Assembly (NCBI RefSeq): GCF_005049105.1
Contig: NZ_SUKA01000004.1
Span: 248,001-312,000 of the forward strand
DNA from: Sphingobacterium alkalisoli
GTDB lineage: Bacteria; Bacteroidota; Bacteroidia; Sphingobacteriales; Sphingobacteriaceae
DNA: 64,000 bases
Reading direction: 5' to 3'
Shown: positions 46,212 to 56,286 of the stretch, piece by piece
Position numbering within the stretch: position 1 is the first letter of the stretch
Layout of the letters: each line of letters opens with the position of its first letter
Program-made: the position numbers and the translations under genes
The notes under the pieces: model-generated
The model's database searches: none
The model's input: only the letters and a program-made list of their open reading frames with translations
Told to the model about the DNA's origin: nothing

Positions 46212-46286
46212 AAGCTTTTGGATTTGCGTTTAAAACAGATCCACAAAGCGAAGTGGCTTGGAGCTGTTTAGTAAATCCAAAAGCTT
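46212..46286. repeat. 14-bp inverted repeat enclosing a second dyad
   Basis: AAGCTTTTGGATTT (46212-46225) and AAATCCAAAAGCTT (46273-46286) are exact inverted copies. Inside them TAAACAG/CTGTTTA-like arms can also pair, so the element could fold into one long cruciform or RNA stem. Confidence 0.55.
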
Positions 46287-46313
46287 TTAGCGTAGCATTG
46301 ACCAAGTCTTGAC

Positions 46314-46348
46314 TTTTTTTGCTTCGTTTTTTTGGTCAAGCAAAAAAA
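46314..46348. terminator. A/T hairpin, possible bidirectional terminator
   Basis: TTTTTTTGCTT (46314-46324) and AAGCAAAAAAA (46338-46348) are exact inverted copies with a 13-base loop. Either strand would carry a U run, so it could end transcripts from the WD40 gene and from the other side. Confidence 0.45.
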
Positions 46349-46545
46349 CCTCGAAGAGGCTCTTGAATGCCTTTGAAAACTAAATATTAATGAAAAAATG
46401 ACGGCCCTGTCGTGGCAACGACGGAAAGGTAAAGCGAGGGATAAAAAAGGGTTTAAAAAAAGGTTCGTGTTGATATCAACCACCCTTACTAAAAAAATAA
46501 ACCGCACCAAAGGCAATTTGCTTAATCGTAAATATTTAATATACA

Positions 46546-47442
46546 CTAACTAACAGTCCAAATTTTAATCAGCTTATCGTCTCCTGCAGTAACCAAATTC
46601 TGTGCGATTTTATCGAAGTAAACCGAATTAATAGAAAGCATATGTGAATCATAACCCCTATCCTTTGACACATTACGAAGCAAATTTAATTCTGTGTTCC
46701 AAACTTTAATGGTCTTGTCCCGGCTTACCGTAACAAGTCTTGAAGATGGGGGCAAGGTTGCAATCCCATACACAGTAAACATATGCGGTATGATATGATT
46801 TATAGTTTCCAAGTGAGTATTTAGTTGAAAGAGTTTAGCGTCTCTGCCACCAGAATAGAGATCTTGACGGAAATAAGTAAGACTTGTAATACCACCGTCA
46901 TGAACCTGTTTTTTTTCTATGCAATTATAATCCAAAGAATCGGCTATATATATAACACCATTTTTGTCTCCAAAAGCTATTCTACTTTCATCTTCGGAAA
47001 TAGAAAATGTCCGAACTGTAACTTTTGAAATCGAAAAACAATAAAGTAATGCAAAATCCTTCAAATTCCAAACATAGACCTTCCCTTCCTCACCTGTGGC
47101 GATAAGCTCTTGTTTACCCCTAAGCGATTTAACACAAAACACGGCTCCTGCTTCGACTTTCAACTTTGTTAGCAATTCCTGTTTCGTAAAATCAACAATA
47201 TAGATTTCTCCATTACGCATGCCTATAGCAAGATAATTTGTATCAGGAATATGATATAAGGTATAAACAGAAGCAGGTACAGTACATAAAATTCGTCCAA
47301 ACTTCATCTCATTCAGGTCCCACTCTACAACGCCCTTATCATTTCCGCCTGAAAAAAGAAGGGACCTCTCTGGTATCCCTTCCAACGCAAAAATTGGATT
47401 CTGATGTCCAGGTAATGTCTTTTTTAAAATTAGTTTACTCAT
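46546..47442 (-). CDS. WD40-repeat beta-propeller protein
   Basis: A 298-residue cytoplasmic protein built of about seven WD40 units: each has a GH-like turn and an endings such as GVVEWDLN, EIYIVDFT, KVYVWNL, KTIKVWNT and KLIKIWTV. No signal peptide. Such proteins act as scaffolds for protein complexes; no partner is evident. It is on the same strand as the his operon, about 65 bases downstream of hisIE, and could be read through from it. Confidence 0.88.
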   Translation of the reverse strand: MSKLILKKTLPGHQNPIFALEGIPERSLLFSGGNDKGVVEWDLNEMKFGRILCTVPASVYTLYHIPDTNYLAIGMRNGEIYIVDFTKQELLTKLKVEAGAVFCVKSLRGKQELIATGEEGKVYVWNLKDFALLYCFSISKVTVRTFSISEDESRIAFGDKNGVIYIADSLDYNCIEKKQVHDGGITSLTYFRQDLYSGGRDAKLFQLNTHLETINHIIPHMFTVYGIATLPPSSRLVTVSRDKTIKVWNTELNLLRNVSKDRGYDSHMLSINSVYFDKIAQNLVTAGDDKLIKIWTVS

Positions 47443-47507
47443 AATAAAACCTTCATGACGCAGTAGGCAAATGTACGAATAGGTAGATCCGCGAATAAAC
47501 GAATAAG

Positions 47508-48092
47508 TTACTGATGTCTATTCTCCAAGTTCTTCGCTATAGTTTCCAAACTTATACCTTTCTCACGTAATAATACCAGAAGGTGAAAAATCAAATCTGA
47601 AGTTTCATTGATAAAATCTAGATCAGATTCTGTCAAAGCTGCTATCACGGTCTCTACTGCTTCTTCTCCTACCTTCTGTGCTATTTTATTAATACCTCTC
47701 CCTCGTAGCCTGTTTACATATGATTCATCGGAAGGAAATTCATAACGTTGGAGTATTATACTTTCTAATTCAGCAATAAAATTTTGATTAAATTCTGTAT
47801 TAAAACAACTGCGAGTCCCCGTATGACAGGTCGGTCCCTGAGGCTGCGCCTTAATAAGAATCGTGTCCTTGTCACAATCGACATGATAACTTTTCACATG
47901 TAAAAAATTACCACTCTCCTCGCCTTTCGTCCACAACCTTTCTTTACTTCTTGAGTAGAAAGTAACTTTTTTCTCCTCTTGCGTTTTCTGCCAGGCTTCG
48001 TCATTCATATAGCCCAACATTAGCACTTCCAGGGTTTGAAAGTCCTGAACGATTACGGGAATTAATCCGTTTCCTTTTTCAAAATCTACCAT
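47508..48092 (-). CDS. hisIE: Phosphoribosyl-AMP cyclohydrolase / phosphoribosyl-ATP pyrophosphatase
   Basis: A 194-residue bifunctional enzyme for the second and third steps of histidine synthesis. The N-terminal HisI domain (to ~105) has [26 protein letters not shown] and the zinc-binding CHTGTRSCF; the C-terminal HisE domain has the [13 protein letters not shown] and [11 protein letters not shown] helices. It is the last his gene here, 31 bases after hisF. Confidence 0.97.
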   Translation of the reverse strand: MVDFEKGNGLIPVIVQDFQTLEVLMLGYMNDEAWQKTQEEKKVTFYSRSKERLWTKGEESGNFLHVKSYHVDCDKDTILIKAQPQGPTCHTGTRSCFNTEFNQNFIAELESIILQRYEFPSDESYVNRLRGRGINKIAQKVGEEAVETVIAALTESDLDFINETSDLIFHLLVLLREKGISLETIAKNLENRHQ

Positions 48093-48123
48093 TACTCTTT
48101 TTTATCTTTGATCTGATCCAACA

Positions 48124-48876
48124 TCATCGGACAGCAATTCCTTGATTTTTTAGCGTTTCTTTCAACTCCGGAATCCGTATTTCACCATAATGGAATACGG
48201 ATGCAGCTAACGCAGCATCCACATTCGAATGTTGAAATACATCGGCAAAATGTTGCTGATTGCCGGCACCACCGGAGGCAATTAATGGGATACGAATCTG
48301 ATCATTTATCTTTTTTAGCAGTGAAATATCAAATCCATTCTTCGTTCCATCGTGATCCATTGAAGTCAATAGAATTTCGCCTGCCCCTCTATTTTCCGCT
48401 TCTTTTATCCAATGCTCCGTCTCGATATCCGTCTTGTCACGTCCACCACGCAGATGCACATAATTCATTCCTTCGATTAATCGGGTATCTACTGCCACGA
48501 CGACAAACTGCGTTCCGAAAGCATCTGCCAACTGGTTAATCAACTCGGGGTTACGAACTGCTGCAGAATTGATAGATATTTTATCCGCACCAGCATTTAG
48601 CAGTACTTCTGCATCAGCCATTTCGTTGATTCCCCCACCAATTGTAAAAGGAATATTTATCTGACGAGCCACAGCTTTTACAAGATCGATCGTCGTTTTA
48701 CGCCTTTCGTGTGTAGCTGTAATGTCCAAGAAAACAAGCTCATCGGCCCCCTGTTCAGAATATTGCCAAGCCAACTCTACAGGATCTCCCGCATCTCGTA
48801 GGTCAACAAAGTTAACTCCTTTCACGGTACGTCCATCCTTAACATCTAGACAGGGTATGATGCGTTTTGCTAACAT
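48124..48876 (-). CDS. hisF: Imidazole glycerol phosphate synthase subunit HisF
   Basis: A 250-residue TIM barrel, the cyclase half of IGP synthase. It keeps the catalytic Asp in [17 protein letters not shown] (Asp11) and the second catalytic Asp in VVVAVDTRL (about 130), plus phosphate loops TIGGGI and ASGGAG. It works with HisH, encoded two genes upstream, and receives ammonia from it. The gap to hisA is one base. Confidence 0.97.
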   Translation of the reverse strand: MLAKRIIPCLDVKDGRTVKGVNFVDLRDAGDPVELAWQYSEQGADELVFLDITATHERRKTTIDLVKAVARQINIPFTIGGGINEMADAEVLLNAGADKISINSAAVRNPELINQLADAFGTQFVVVAVDTRLIEGMNYVHLRGGRDKTDIETEHWIKEAENRGAGEILLTSMDHDGTKNGFDISLLKKINDQIRIPLIASGGAGNQQHFADVFQHSNVDAALAASVFHYGEIRIPELKETLKNQGIAVR

Positions 48877-48877
48877 C

Positions 48878-49630
48878 TTAGAAATTAATTAATGATTTAA
48901 GATTCCAATCTTTAATTTCTTCGATACTAATCTTATTTTCATATATTGCTTTACCTACGACACATGATTCCATTCGTCCTAAATCTTTCAACGCTTCAAT
49001 ATCTTGCATTGAGCTGATACCACCTGAGCCAATCAGTTTGATGATAGGAGAATGGTCCAACAGTTTTTGGTACAAGTCTACTCCCGCACCACCCAACTTT
49101 CCATCTTTGCTTATATCCGTACACAGAAAACGGAAGAAGCCTAAAGCTAGACATTTATCAATATATTCTATCAATTTAATAGGTGAGCTTTCTAACCATC
49201 CTGAATATTTAATAACTTCGTCCAATACATCAATCGCAATTACGATATGATCGGCATACTTTACACGTCCTTCGTTTAACGTACTTAATTCTTCTAAGAA
49301 ATCTGGATTTGTAATCGCTTGTGTACCTACTATAACACGGTACACCCCTGCATCAACAAGTTCCTTTACTTTGTCAATACTGCGGACACCGCCTCCATAT
49401 TGTACTTTCATATCGGTGCGCTGTGCAATATCAAATAGATATTCTTGATTTGAAAAATCGCCTTTTGCTCCGTTAAGATCGATGATATGAACAAGCTCAG
49501 TACCATTTGCATGGTATTTTCTGATTTGCTCTTCTAATGAAATTTCGTAAGTAGTAACATCTTCATAAGATCCCTCTCTTAATCGAACTACTTTCTTGTC
49601 TAAAACATCAATCGCAGGAATGATATACAT
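48878..49630 (-). CDS. hisA: ProFAR isomerase HisA
   Basis: A 250-residue TIM barrel that isomerises the ProFAR intermediate of histidine synthesis. It has the N-terminal [14 protein letters not shown] (catalytic Asp8), the QYGGGVRS phosphate loop, the [11 protein letters not shown] loop with the second catalytic Asp, and LIGSGGISS. It lies between hisH and hisF in the operon. Confidence 0.96.
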   Translation of the reverse strand: MYIIPAIDVLDKKVVRLREGSYEDVTTYEISLEEQIRKYHANGTELVHIIDLNGAKGDFSNQEYLFDIAQRTDMKVQYGGGVRSIDKVKELVDAGVYRVIVGTQAITNPDFLEELSTLNEGRVKYADHIVIAIDVLDEVIKYSGWLESSPIKLIEYIDKCLALGFFRFLCTDISKDGKLGGAGVDLYQKLLDHSPIIKLIGSGGISSMQDIEALKDLGRMESCVVGKAIYENKISIEEIKDWNLKSLINF

Positions 49631-49651
49631 AGTTGTTTATATTTTAATAAA

Positions 49652-50242
49652 TTATATTTTCGAAAAATTTAACAAAAGCGTCTCCCCGCATTTACCGGAT
49701 TTCTCCGGATGAAACTGCACGCCGTAAAAGTTATTTTTTTGAATCGCAGCAGAATAACGCAAACCGTATTCACAGACAGCACCCGTATACTGTTTGCTGT
49801 ATTCAATAAAATAAGAGTGTACGAAGTAAAAATACGTATTATCGGGGACATCTTGGAACAAAGGGCAGTCATTTTCAGCACGTACGCTATTCCATCCCAT
49901 ATGAGGCACTTTTAGCTGAATTCGTTCGTCAAAATGTAACGTCTTTAACGGAAATATATCCAGCAATTCGACATTTCCTTCTTCGGAACACGCCGTCAAA
50001 AGCTGCATACCTACACATATTCCCAAAACAGGCTTCTCTAATTTCAGAATATCTTCCACTAGTCCCGTCTCGCGAAGTTTTTTCATCGCAGCACCGGCAT
50101 GACCTACACCAGGAATGATGATACGATCATATTGATCAAAATCAGTTACCTGATTAATCATGCCATACTCCACTCCAATTCGCTGCAACGCGGCAGTGAG
50201 TGAAAATATATTACCCGCGCCGTAATTTACTATTCCTATCAT
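49652..50242 (-). CDS. hisH: Imidazole glycerol phosphate synthase glutaminase subunit HisH
   Basis: A 196-residue class I glutamine amidotransferase. The nucleophile Cys76 lies in LGICVGMQLL, the oxyanion and channel part in IIPGVGHAGAAM, and the His-Glu pair in VQFHPEKSG. It makes ammonia for HisF. The 75-base gap to hisB upstream carries an inverted repeat. Confidence 0.97.
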   Translation of the reverse strand: MIGIVNYGAGNIFSLTAALQRIGVEYGMINQVTDFDQYDRIIIPGVGHAGAAMKKLRETGLVEDILKLEKPVLGICVGMQLLTACSEEGNVELLDIFPLKTLHFDERIQLKVPHMGWNSVRAENDCPLFQDVPDNTYFYFVHSYFIEYSKQYTGAVCEYGLRYSAAIQKNNFYGVQFHPEKSGKCGETLLLNFSKI

Positions 50243-50257
50243 TTTTCATTCGATTTA

Positions 50258-50312
50258 AGATGTGAGATATTAGATTTGAGACACCATGTCTTACGCCTAA
50301 GATTTCACATCT
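50258..50312. repeat. Inverted repeat between hisB and hisH
   Basis: AGATGTGA (50258-50265) and TCACATCT (50305-50312) are exact inverted copies; with flanking T/A bases and one bulge the pairing extends to about 14 bases. AGAT-GTGAGAT-ATTAGATTTGAGA within it looks like short tandem variants of GATnTGAGA. Confidence 0.5.
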
Positions 50313-50317
50313 AAATA

Positions 50318-51457
50318 CTATAACACTCCTTTTGTGCTCGGCAACTGCATATTATCTGCATCACGACGCACGGCCTTTTTTATGGATTTAGCAAAAGCTT
50401 TGAAAATCGCTTCAATTTTATGATGTTCATTCTCCCCCTCGGCTTTGATATTTAAATTTGACTTGGATGCATCAGAAAACGATTTAAAGAAATGGAAGAA
50501 CATCTCCGTTGGCATATCTCCTATTTTTTCTCTTTTAAATTCTGCCTCCCAGACAATCCAATTACGTCCTCCAAAGTCGAGCGCAACTTGTGCTAGACAA
50601 TCATCCATTGGCAACGTATAGGAATACCGTTCAATACCACGTTTATCGCCCAGAACTTTCAAAAAAATTTCGCCAAGTGCAATACCCGTATCTTCAATAG
50701 TGTGATGCTCATCTATGTGTAGATCTCCTTTGGCTTTAACCGTCAAATCTATAGCACCGTGACGGGCAATTTGGTCCAACATATGATCGAAGAAAGGTAA
50801 GCCTGTATCTATTTCTGACTTTCCGGAACCGTCTAAATTTACCTTGATATAAATATCAGTTTCGTTTGTCTTGCGGTGATGCTCTCCAGTACGCGTTCCC
50901 AACTTTAGGAATTCATATATAGATTTCCATTCCGCAGTTTCTAACGCAACGACTTCATCCGAAATTTCAAGATTTTCCGCTTTTCCAAGCGTATCGTTGG
51001 TACGTAACCAAATTACCTTAGCACCTAAATTTTGAGCCAATTTAACATCATTCACTCGATCTCCGATTACAAACGACTCGATTAAATTGTATTTCTCTAT
51101 ATCGAAGTAACTACCTAACATCGCTATTCCCGGCTTGCGCGTTGGTGCATTTTCATGTGGAAAAGTTCTATCAATGTGCTCTTGTGCAAATTCTACACCT
51201 TCTCCTCTAAACGTGTCAATGATAAAATGATGTACTGGCCAAAAGTTTGCCTCGGGATGTGAATCTGTACCCAATCCATCTTGATTCGAAACCAAGATTA
51301 ATTCAAAATCAAGCTCTTTCGCAATTCTAGGTAAATATTGCAAGGCACCAGGATAGAACTTAAGCTTGGCAAAGGAATCAATTTGTTCATCCTCCGGCTC
51401 GACGATTAACGTGCCGTCTCTATCTATAAATAAAACTCTTTTTACGCTGTCTGACAT
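50318..51457 (-). CDS. hisB: Bifunctional histidinol-phosphatase / imidazoleglycerol-phosphate dehydratase
   Basis: A 379-residue fusion. The N-terminal HAD-type phosphatase has FIDRDGTLI (Asp12, Asp14) and FVIGDRVND; the C-terminal IGP dehydratase begins near residue 190 ([18 protein letters not shown]) and carries the manganese-binding motifs [13 protein letters not shown] and [10 protein letters not shown], and near the end [14 protein letters not shown]. It is 2 bases after hisC. Confidence 0.97.
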   Translation of the reverse strand: MSDSVKRVLFIDRDGTLIVEPEDEQIDSFAKLKFYPGALQYLPRIAKELDFELILVSNQDGLGTDSHPEANFWPVHHFIIDTFRGEGVEFAQEHIDRTFPHENAPTRKPGIAMLGSYFDIEKYNLIESFVIGDRVNDVKLAQNLGAKVIWLRTNDTLGKAENLEISDEVVALETAEWKSIYEFLKLGTRTGEHHRKTNETDIYIKVNLDGSGKSEIDTGLPFFDHMLDQIARHGAIDLTVKAKGDLHIDEHHTIEDTGIALGEIFLKVLGDKRGIERYSYTLPMDDCLAQVALDFGGRNWIVWEAEFKREKIGDMPTEMFFHFFKSFSDASKSNLNIKAEGENEHHKIEAIFKAFAKSIKKAVRRDADNMQLPSTKGVL

Positions 51458-51459
51458 GA

Positions 51460-52518
51460 CTACTTATAAAATTGCTGTAATGCGGATATTAAATTTCTGT
51501 TTTCATCGGGTGTACCCACTGTGATACGGAGACATCCTTCACATAGCTCTACCTTTGAACGATCACGAACAATGATACCTTTGCTCACTAAAAAAGTATA
51601 TAATGCTCTCGGCTCTTGTAATTTCACCAGTATGAAATTAGCATCCGAAGGGGTGATATGATATATTTGCTCAAATTTTTCTAACTGTTCGGTTAGTTTA
51701 TCTCGCTGCACCACAACTTCTTTAATCCATTCGTTTACCACATCAACACCGTTCAACGCTTCGAGAACTAACTCCTGTGTAGCTTGATTAATATTATAAG
51801 GAGGTTTTATTTTATTGAATATCGCAATTATTTCTTTACTGGCGAATGCCATACCTAAGCGCAGAGCTGCTAACCCCCAAGCTTTCGAAAGTGTTTGAAG
51901 TATAACCAAGTTTGGATATTCGGCTAGTTCTTGCGTAAATGATTTGTGTTTCGAATAATTTATATATGCCTCGTCAATAACCACAATTCCCGGAAAATAG
52001 GTAAGAATAGTTTCTATATCTTTTCTATTGATACTATTTCCTGTGGGGTTATTGGGCGAACAGATAAAAATCATTTTTGTATTGGTATCTATGGCTTCTG
52101 CAATATTTTCCATATCCAATTCGAAGTCTTTCGTTAGATTTACCTTACGAACAGGTACGTCATTTATATTAGCAGATACTTCATACATACCATATGTGGG
52201 TGGCACGAGAATAACATTATCCACCTGTGGACGACAAAACGCACGGAACAAGATATCAATAGCTTCGTCACTACCATTGCCCAAAAATATATTTTCGACA
52301 GGAACACCTTTTATAGCAGACAATTTATGCTTCACCTGATGTTGTAGAGGATCTGGATATCGGTTATAATGATGTGCCAATGGAGAACCAAAAGCATTTT
52401 CATTAGCATCCAATAATACGGATGCCTCTCCTTTAAATTCATCGCGTGCCGACGAATAGGGAACTAACTTTTTGATATTGTCCCTTAATAACGTATTTAA
52501 GTTGAAAGACGTATTCAT
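51460..52518 (-). CDS. hisC: Histidinol-phosphate aminotransferase
   Basis: A 352-residue fold-type I PLP enzyme. PLP Lys212 lies in [42 protein letters not shown] and the phosphate-binding region are present. It is the first his gene in this window; hisG and hisD, which usually precede it in Bacteroidota, are absent, and only 50 bases separate it from rnz upstream, so it may be read from the rnz transcript or from a promoter within it. Confidence 0.96.
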   Translation of the reverse strand: MNTSFNLNTLLRDNIKKLVPYSSARDEFKGEASVLLDANENAFGSPLAHHYNRYPDPLQHQVKHKLSAIKGVPVENIFLGNGSDEAIDILFRAFCRPQVDNVILVPPTYGMYEVSANINDVPVRKVNLTKDFELDMENIAEAIDTNTKMIFICSPNNPTGNSINRKDIETILTYFPGIVVIDEAYINYSKHKSFTQELAEYPNLVILQTLSKAWGLAALRLGMAFASKEIIAIFNKIKPPYNINQATQELVLEALNGVDVVNEWIKEVVVQRDKLTEQLEKFEQIYHITPSDANFILVKLQEPRALYTFLVSKGIIVRDRSKVELCEGCLRITVGTPDENRNLISALQQFYK

Positions 52519-52568
52519 TGTCTACTATTTTTCGAGGTGTAAATATGGGGAAAAATCTACAAAAATCA

Positions 52569-53480
52569 CTAAACTAAATACCACTTACCTTCTTCAGAAA
52601 GTTGTGCATCCGAAAATTTTGATTTTGCTTCGGTTAATAATGGAGTCAAATCGCGGTATCTCGCCGAATAATGACCCATTAACAATTTGCTAGCTCCGAC
52701 CTGTAATGCTACTTCAGCGGCCTCAAGGGAAGTGCTATGGAAAGTTTCTTTAGCTCGCTCGACCATTTCGTGTAAAAAGGTGGTTTCGTGATAAAGCAAA
52801 TCGACATCCCGTATAACGGAGACGTAGCTTTCGAACGCACGCGTGTCGGAACAATAGGCATAACTTCTAGATCGAGGTGCTGGCAACGTCAATTCAGAAG
52901 CTTTGTATAGTTTACCATTCGTATCTGTGTAATCTATACCTCTTTTTAATTGGGACAGAACAACGGTAGGTATCTTTAACTTTTCTATTCGTTCACGGAT
53001 CAAGGAAGCCGATCGCTTTCCCTCATCAAAACGAAAGCCCGTAGTCGGTATCCGATGTTTCAAAGGGAAAGTAGTAACCGTCAACATTTTAGTTTGCAAA
53101 ATAATTCCAGGTTCTTCTGCGTTGGTAGAATGAAAAATCAGGTCATAACGCAATACAGTATCGGAATGTTTAAATTGCATATACAGAATTTCTTTAAGCG
53201 CTAGGGGCGCGTATAGGTGCAATTCATTTTTTCTTCCACTTAAATTCATAGAGGATAATAGACCTACCAGCCCCAAATAATGATCTCCGTGTAAATGACT
53301 AATGAAGATATGCGAAATCTTATTACTCTTTATCCCGTACCGAAAGAGTTGCATTTGCGTACCTTCACCGCAGTCGATCAAAAACAGCTGTTCATTGAAG
53401 TTTAAAACTTGCGATGAGGGATGCCGTTCGTACATAGGTGTAGCAGAACTATTTCCCAAAATCAACACTTCAAATCTCAT
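52569..53480 (-). CDS. rnz: Ribonuclease Z
   Basis: A 303-residue metallo-beta-lactamase fold endonuclease that matures tRNA 3' ends. It has GNSSATPMYERHPSSQVL, the zinc motif SHLHGDHYLGL, PLKHRIPTTGFR, CSDTRAFE, HETTFLHE and GHYSARY. Its ATG overlaps the stop of the STAS gene upstream (TAATG), indicating coupled translation. Confidence 0.96.
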   Translation of the reverse strand: MRFEVLILGNSSATPMYERHPSSQVLNFNEQLFLIDCGEGTQMQLFRYGIKSNKISHIFISHLHGDHYLGLVGLLSSMNLSGRKNELHLYAPLALKEILYMQFKHSDTVLRYDLIFHSTNAEEPGIILQTKMLTVTTFPLKHRIPTTGFRFDEGKRSASLIRERIEKLKIPTVVLSQLKRGIDYTDTNGKLYKASELTLPAPRSRSYAYCSDTRAFESYVSVIRDVDLLYHETTFLHEMVERAKETFHSTSLEAAEVALQVGASKLLMGHYSARYRDLTPLLTEAKSKFSDAQLSEEGKWYLV

Positions 53481-53851
53481 TATTCTCCCCTTAACTCACG
53501 TTGTATTTCATTGCCAAAGATTACATCTTCCGCTTTACGAATAGATTTTACAATTGTAAAATTTTTCTCCAATCCAGCCATCCTTAAGAGGTCTTCTATC
53601 TGCGAACATACACCAGTAAGGATAAATATTCCACCTACAGCTTTGCACAAGCGCTGAGCAAGTAGTCCCAGACGGAGTCCCTCCTCATCCGACTCTTCCA
53701 CATTGGACAGATCCAAAACGATGTTACGTTGACCACTGGTGTTGCGCAACATAAACTCGCCTTTTAAAGAAGCAGCCACTTCGCCATTTAACTGCTTGGT
53801 TAAAGGCTCAATGACCACATATCTGTCATGCTTATCTATCGTATATTTCAT
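53480..53851 (-). CDS. STAS-domain protein (anti-sigma factor antagonist-like)
   Basis: A 123-residue single STAS domain: YVVIEPLTKQLNGEVAASLK, then NIVLDLSNVEESDEEGLRLG in place of the usual D-S-[ST]-G-L phosphorylation loop. The residue where SpoIIAA-type proteins carry the phosphorylated Ser reads Ser-Asp-Glu-Glu-Gly, so regulation by a kinase is uncertain. It precedes and overlaps rnz by one base. Confidence 0.85.
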   Translation of the reverse strand: MKYTIDKHDRYVVIEPLTKQLNGEVAASLKGEFMLRNTSGQRNIVLDLSNVEESDEEGLRLGLLAQRLCKAVGGIFILTGVCSQIEDLLRMAGLEKNFTIVKSIRKAEDVIFGNEIQRELRGE

Positions 53852-53866
53852 ATGTATCGTTATTTA

Positions 53867-53895
53867 ATGTTCTCTCGCCGAAGTCGAGAGAACAT
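53867..53895. terminator. 11-bp perfect hairpin upstream of the STAS gene, downstream of purC
   Basis: ATGTTCTCTCG (53867-53877) and CGAGAGAACAT (53885-53895) pair perfectly around a 7-base loop. It lies 16 bases before the STAS start, so in RNA from purC it would end or pause transcription, or act as a 5' stem for STAS. A second, shorter dyad (ATGAGCT/AGCTCAT) is at 53937-53957. Confidence 0.5.
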
Positions 53896-54074
53896 CATTT
53901 CCACTATTTATTATTATTCACTATCATTCTGCGTCCATGAGCTCTTGGAAAGCTCATTCTACTTTCTTGGTATGTATCCGAGCACTAAATAAACTAGCGT
54001 ATCGAAACGACCATTCACTTCGTCATTCAAGACAATGCTCTGCAGGAGTATTACACCATATTCAACGAAGTACG

Positions 54075-55019
54075 CTAAAGTGTTGTTAATGCTTGTTTCA
54101 CGTTGTTTTCCACTCGAGTGAGCACCTCTTGCACCTCAGGGTAAACAAATTTTTCACCCGTAATATGTTCGTACAATTCGATATAACGTTCTGAAATAGA
54201 CTGTACAATCTCATCTGTCATTTCCGGAACTTCCTGTCCCTCTTTGCCTTGAAAGCCATTGTCAATTAACCACTGTCGAACAAACTCTTTCGATAGCTGT
54301 TTTTGGGACACGCGTGAAGCTTGACGCTCTTCATATCCTTCAGCATAAAAATACCGAGATGAGTCTGGCGTATGAATTTCATCTATCAGATAGATTCTAC
54401 CATCCTTTTTTCCAAATTCATATTTTGTATCAACCAATATCAATCCGCGTTCTTTCGCAATCTCTGTTCCGCGCTGAAATAGCGATTTGGTATATTTCTC
54501 CAATTGGGCATAATCTTCTTCACTGACTATTCCCTTAGCTAAAATATCCACCTTAGAAATGTCCTCATCATGACCTACCGCTGCTTTAGTTGTGGGTGTA
54601 ATGATGGGTTCTGGAAGCTTATCGTTCTCTTTTAGGCCCTCGGCCAAGACTTCGCCACACAATTCGCGCCCGCCCGCAGAATACGTACGCCAGGCGTGTC
54701 CTGCTAAGTAGCCCCGAATGACCATTTCCACTTTAAAAGGCTCACACATATGGCCTATAGTAACACTGGGGTCGGGCACCGATACGACCCAGTTGGGCAG
54801 GATATCAGCAGTAGCTTTCAAAAACTTAGCTGCAATCTGATTTAAAACTTGACCTTTGTAGGGTATAGGGCGAGGTAATACGACGTCGAAAGCCGAAATA
54901 CGATCTGAGGCAACCATTACTAAATATTGACTGTCGATCGTATACACATCCCTAACCTTACCTCTGTAAAAAGAAGTCTGTTTATCAAAATTAAAATTTG
55001 TTTCTTTTATCGCGTTCAT
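54075..55019 (-). CDS. purC: Phosphoribosylaminoimidazole-succinocarboxamide synthase
   Basis: A 314-residue SAICAR synthetase of purine synthesis, in the longer form found in many Bacteroidota and yeast. It shows [60 protein letters not shown] and SKEFVRQWL. It is 34 bases after phoH on the same strand and likely cotranscribed. Confidence 0.97.
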   Translation of the reverse strand: MNAIKETNFNFDKQTSFYRGKVRDVYTIDSQYLVMVASDRISAFDVVLPRPIPYKGQVLNQIAAKFLKATADILPNWVVSVPDPSVTIGHMCEPFKVEMVIRGYLAGHAWRTYSAGGRELCGEVLAEGLKENDKLPEPIITPTTKAAVGHDEDISKVDILAKGIVSEEDYAQLEKYTKSLFQRGTEIAKERGLILVDTKYEFGKKDGRIYLIDEIHTPDSSRYFYAEGYEERQASRVSQKQLSKEFVRQWLIDNGFQGKEGQEVPEMTDEIVQSISERYIELYEHITGEKFVYPEVQEVLTRVENNVKQALTTL

Positions 55020-55053
55020 ATATCATTGGCACACAAGATACCTCTTTTTTATT

Positions 55054-56028
55054 CTAACTATTTAAATCGCCGTAAGCTTCCAATATCCTTCTCACCAATT
55101 TATGACGGACTACATCTGAACCGGTAAGATGCACGACATCTATCCCTTGCACATTCTCCAATATCTTTACTGCGGTAGCCAATCCGGATTGTGTCCTTTT
55201 TGGTAAGTCTATCTGCGTTAAATCTCCCGTCACGATAAATTTAGCAGTAGGTCCCATACGCGTCAAAAACATTTTGAGTTGCATATCCGTAGCATTTTGC
55301 GCTTCGTCCAAGATCACAAAACAGTTGTCTAATGTCCGTCCACGCATAAAAGCGAGAGGCGCCACTTCAATTGTTCTATTCTCTAAATAACCTTTTAACT
55401 TCTCCACTGGTATCATATCATCCAAGGCATCGTATAACGGTCGTAAATAAGGATCTACTTTTTCTTTCAGATCCCCGGGTAGAAAACCTAAATTCTCTCC
55501 CGCTTCCACGGCCGGACGTGTCAAAATAATACGCTTTATTTCCTTATTGCGCAAAGCACGAACCGCTAGAGCAACAGCTGTATATGTTTTACCTGTACCT
55601 GCCGGGCCTATGGCAAAAAGAATGTCATTTTTATCAATACTTTCTACCATTTTACGTTGGTTCGCTGTTCGGGCCCTCACAATCAAACCATTCGGCCCGT
55701 ACACGATAGGTTCCCCTTTGAAGGCTATGGGATTCTCTTCCGTTTTATCTTTCTTAACGGAGGAAGAAACAGCGACTCTTGAGCGCAGCAGTTCTTCCAA
55801 ATCCAAACTCGATAAAGAGTTAAACTTCATGGTGTGATCCAATATCCGATGAAAAGATTCCTCGAAAACTTTCTGTTCAACCACTTCCCCCAACACTTTT
55901 AGCTCGTCACCTCTCGCCACCAAACGCAACTTTGGAAATGCACTTTTTATAAACTCAAAGTTTTCATTTTGAGTTCCCCATAAGGAAACTAGATTTACGC
56001 TATCTAGATTGATGATTAATTCGCTCAA
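55054..56028 (-). CDS. PhoH family protein
   Basis: A 324-residue P-loop ATPase related to PhoH. Walker A is GPAGTGKTYTA (near residue 143) and Walker B FVILDEAQNA; the EAGENLGFLPGDL and FIVTGDLTQIDLP motifs are typical. The start is TTG at 56028 (giving SELIINLDSVN), supported by the usual N-terminus of this family in Bacteroidota. Role proposed in RNA metabolism; not settled. Divergent from the SAM hydrolase gene. Confidence 0.93.
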   Translation of the reverse strand: MSELIINLDSVNLVSLWGTQNENFEFIKSAFPKLRLVARGDELKVLGEVVEQKVFEESFHRILDHTMKFNSLSSLDLEELLRSRVAVSSSVKKDKTEENPIAFKGEPIVYGPNGLIVRARTANQRKMVESIDKNDILFAIGPAGTGKTYTAVALAVRALRNKEIKRIILTRPAVEAGENLGFLPGDLKEKVDPYLRPLYDALDDMIPVEKLKGYLENRTIEVAPLAFMRGRTLDNCFVILDEAQNATDMQLKMFLTRMGPTAKFIVTGDLTQIDLPKRTQSGLATAVKILENVQGIDVVHLTGSDVVRHKLVRRILEAYGDLNS

Positions 56029-56215
56029 ACTACTTCAAATTTAACTTGTGATACCTTGTGGATAAATATAGATAAGATTTTCGATTTCCGAATGAGTTTT
56101 TGTCAATATCTTATATTAAAACATTCAAATTTACAAACTTAAATTGACCCGCTAAGAATTGTGAAAAATATTAATTAATTTGAGCACTTTTAGCGAGCAA
56201 AACGGGCAGTTTTGC

Positions 56216-56223
56216 TACTTTTG
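56216..56223 (+). promoter_or_regulatory. Candidate -7 element for the SAM hydrolase-family gene
   Basis: TACTTTTG matches TAnnTTTG and is 63 bases before the ATG at 56287. It sits inside a TTTTGC/GCAAAA-rich stretch (GAGCAAAACGGGCAGTTTTGC) that can itself pair, so an operator is possible. Confidence 0.4.
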
Positions 56224-56286
56224 TAGCTTGATAAAGATTTCGTAAAGCTATTTTGAACACGTTTCAAAAGATAACGTGCTATTAGT

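Larger units (their letters stand above)
45922..46545. other. 624-base non-coding gap rich in inverted repeats
   Basis: No gene is supported. The gap contains a terminator-like hairpin near 46000, two dyads (46060-46106 and 46212-46286) and an A/T hairpin at 46314-46348. A frame on the minus strand (46268-46546) is open for 92 codons but has a phenylalanine/arginine-heavy composition and no recognisable motif; I regard it as part of a repeat element. Confidence 0.6.

Noticed and set aside
46268..46546. Open frame of 92 codons on the minus strand
   Set aside because: Composition dominated by Phe, Leu, Arg and Lys, no family motif, and it overlaps several inverted repeats; more likely non-coding repeat DNA.
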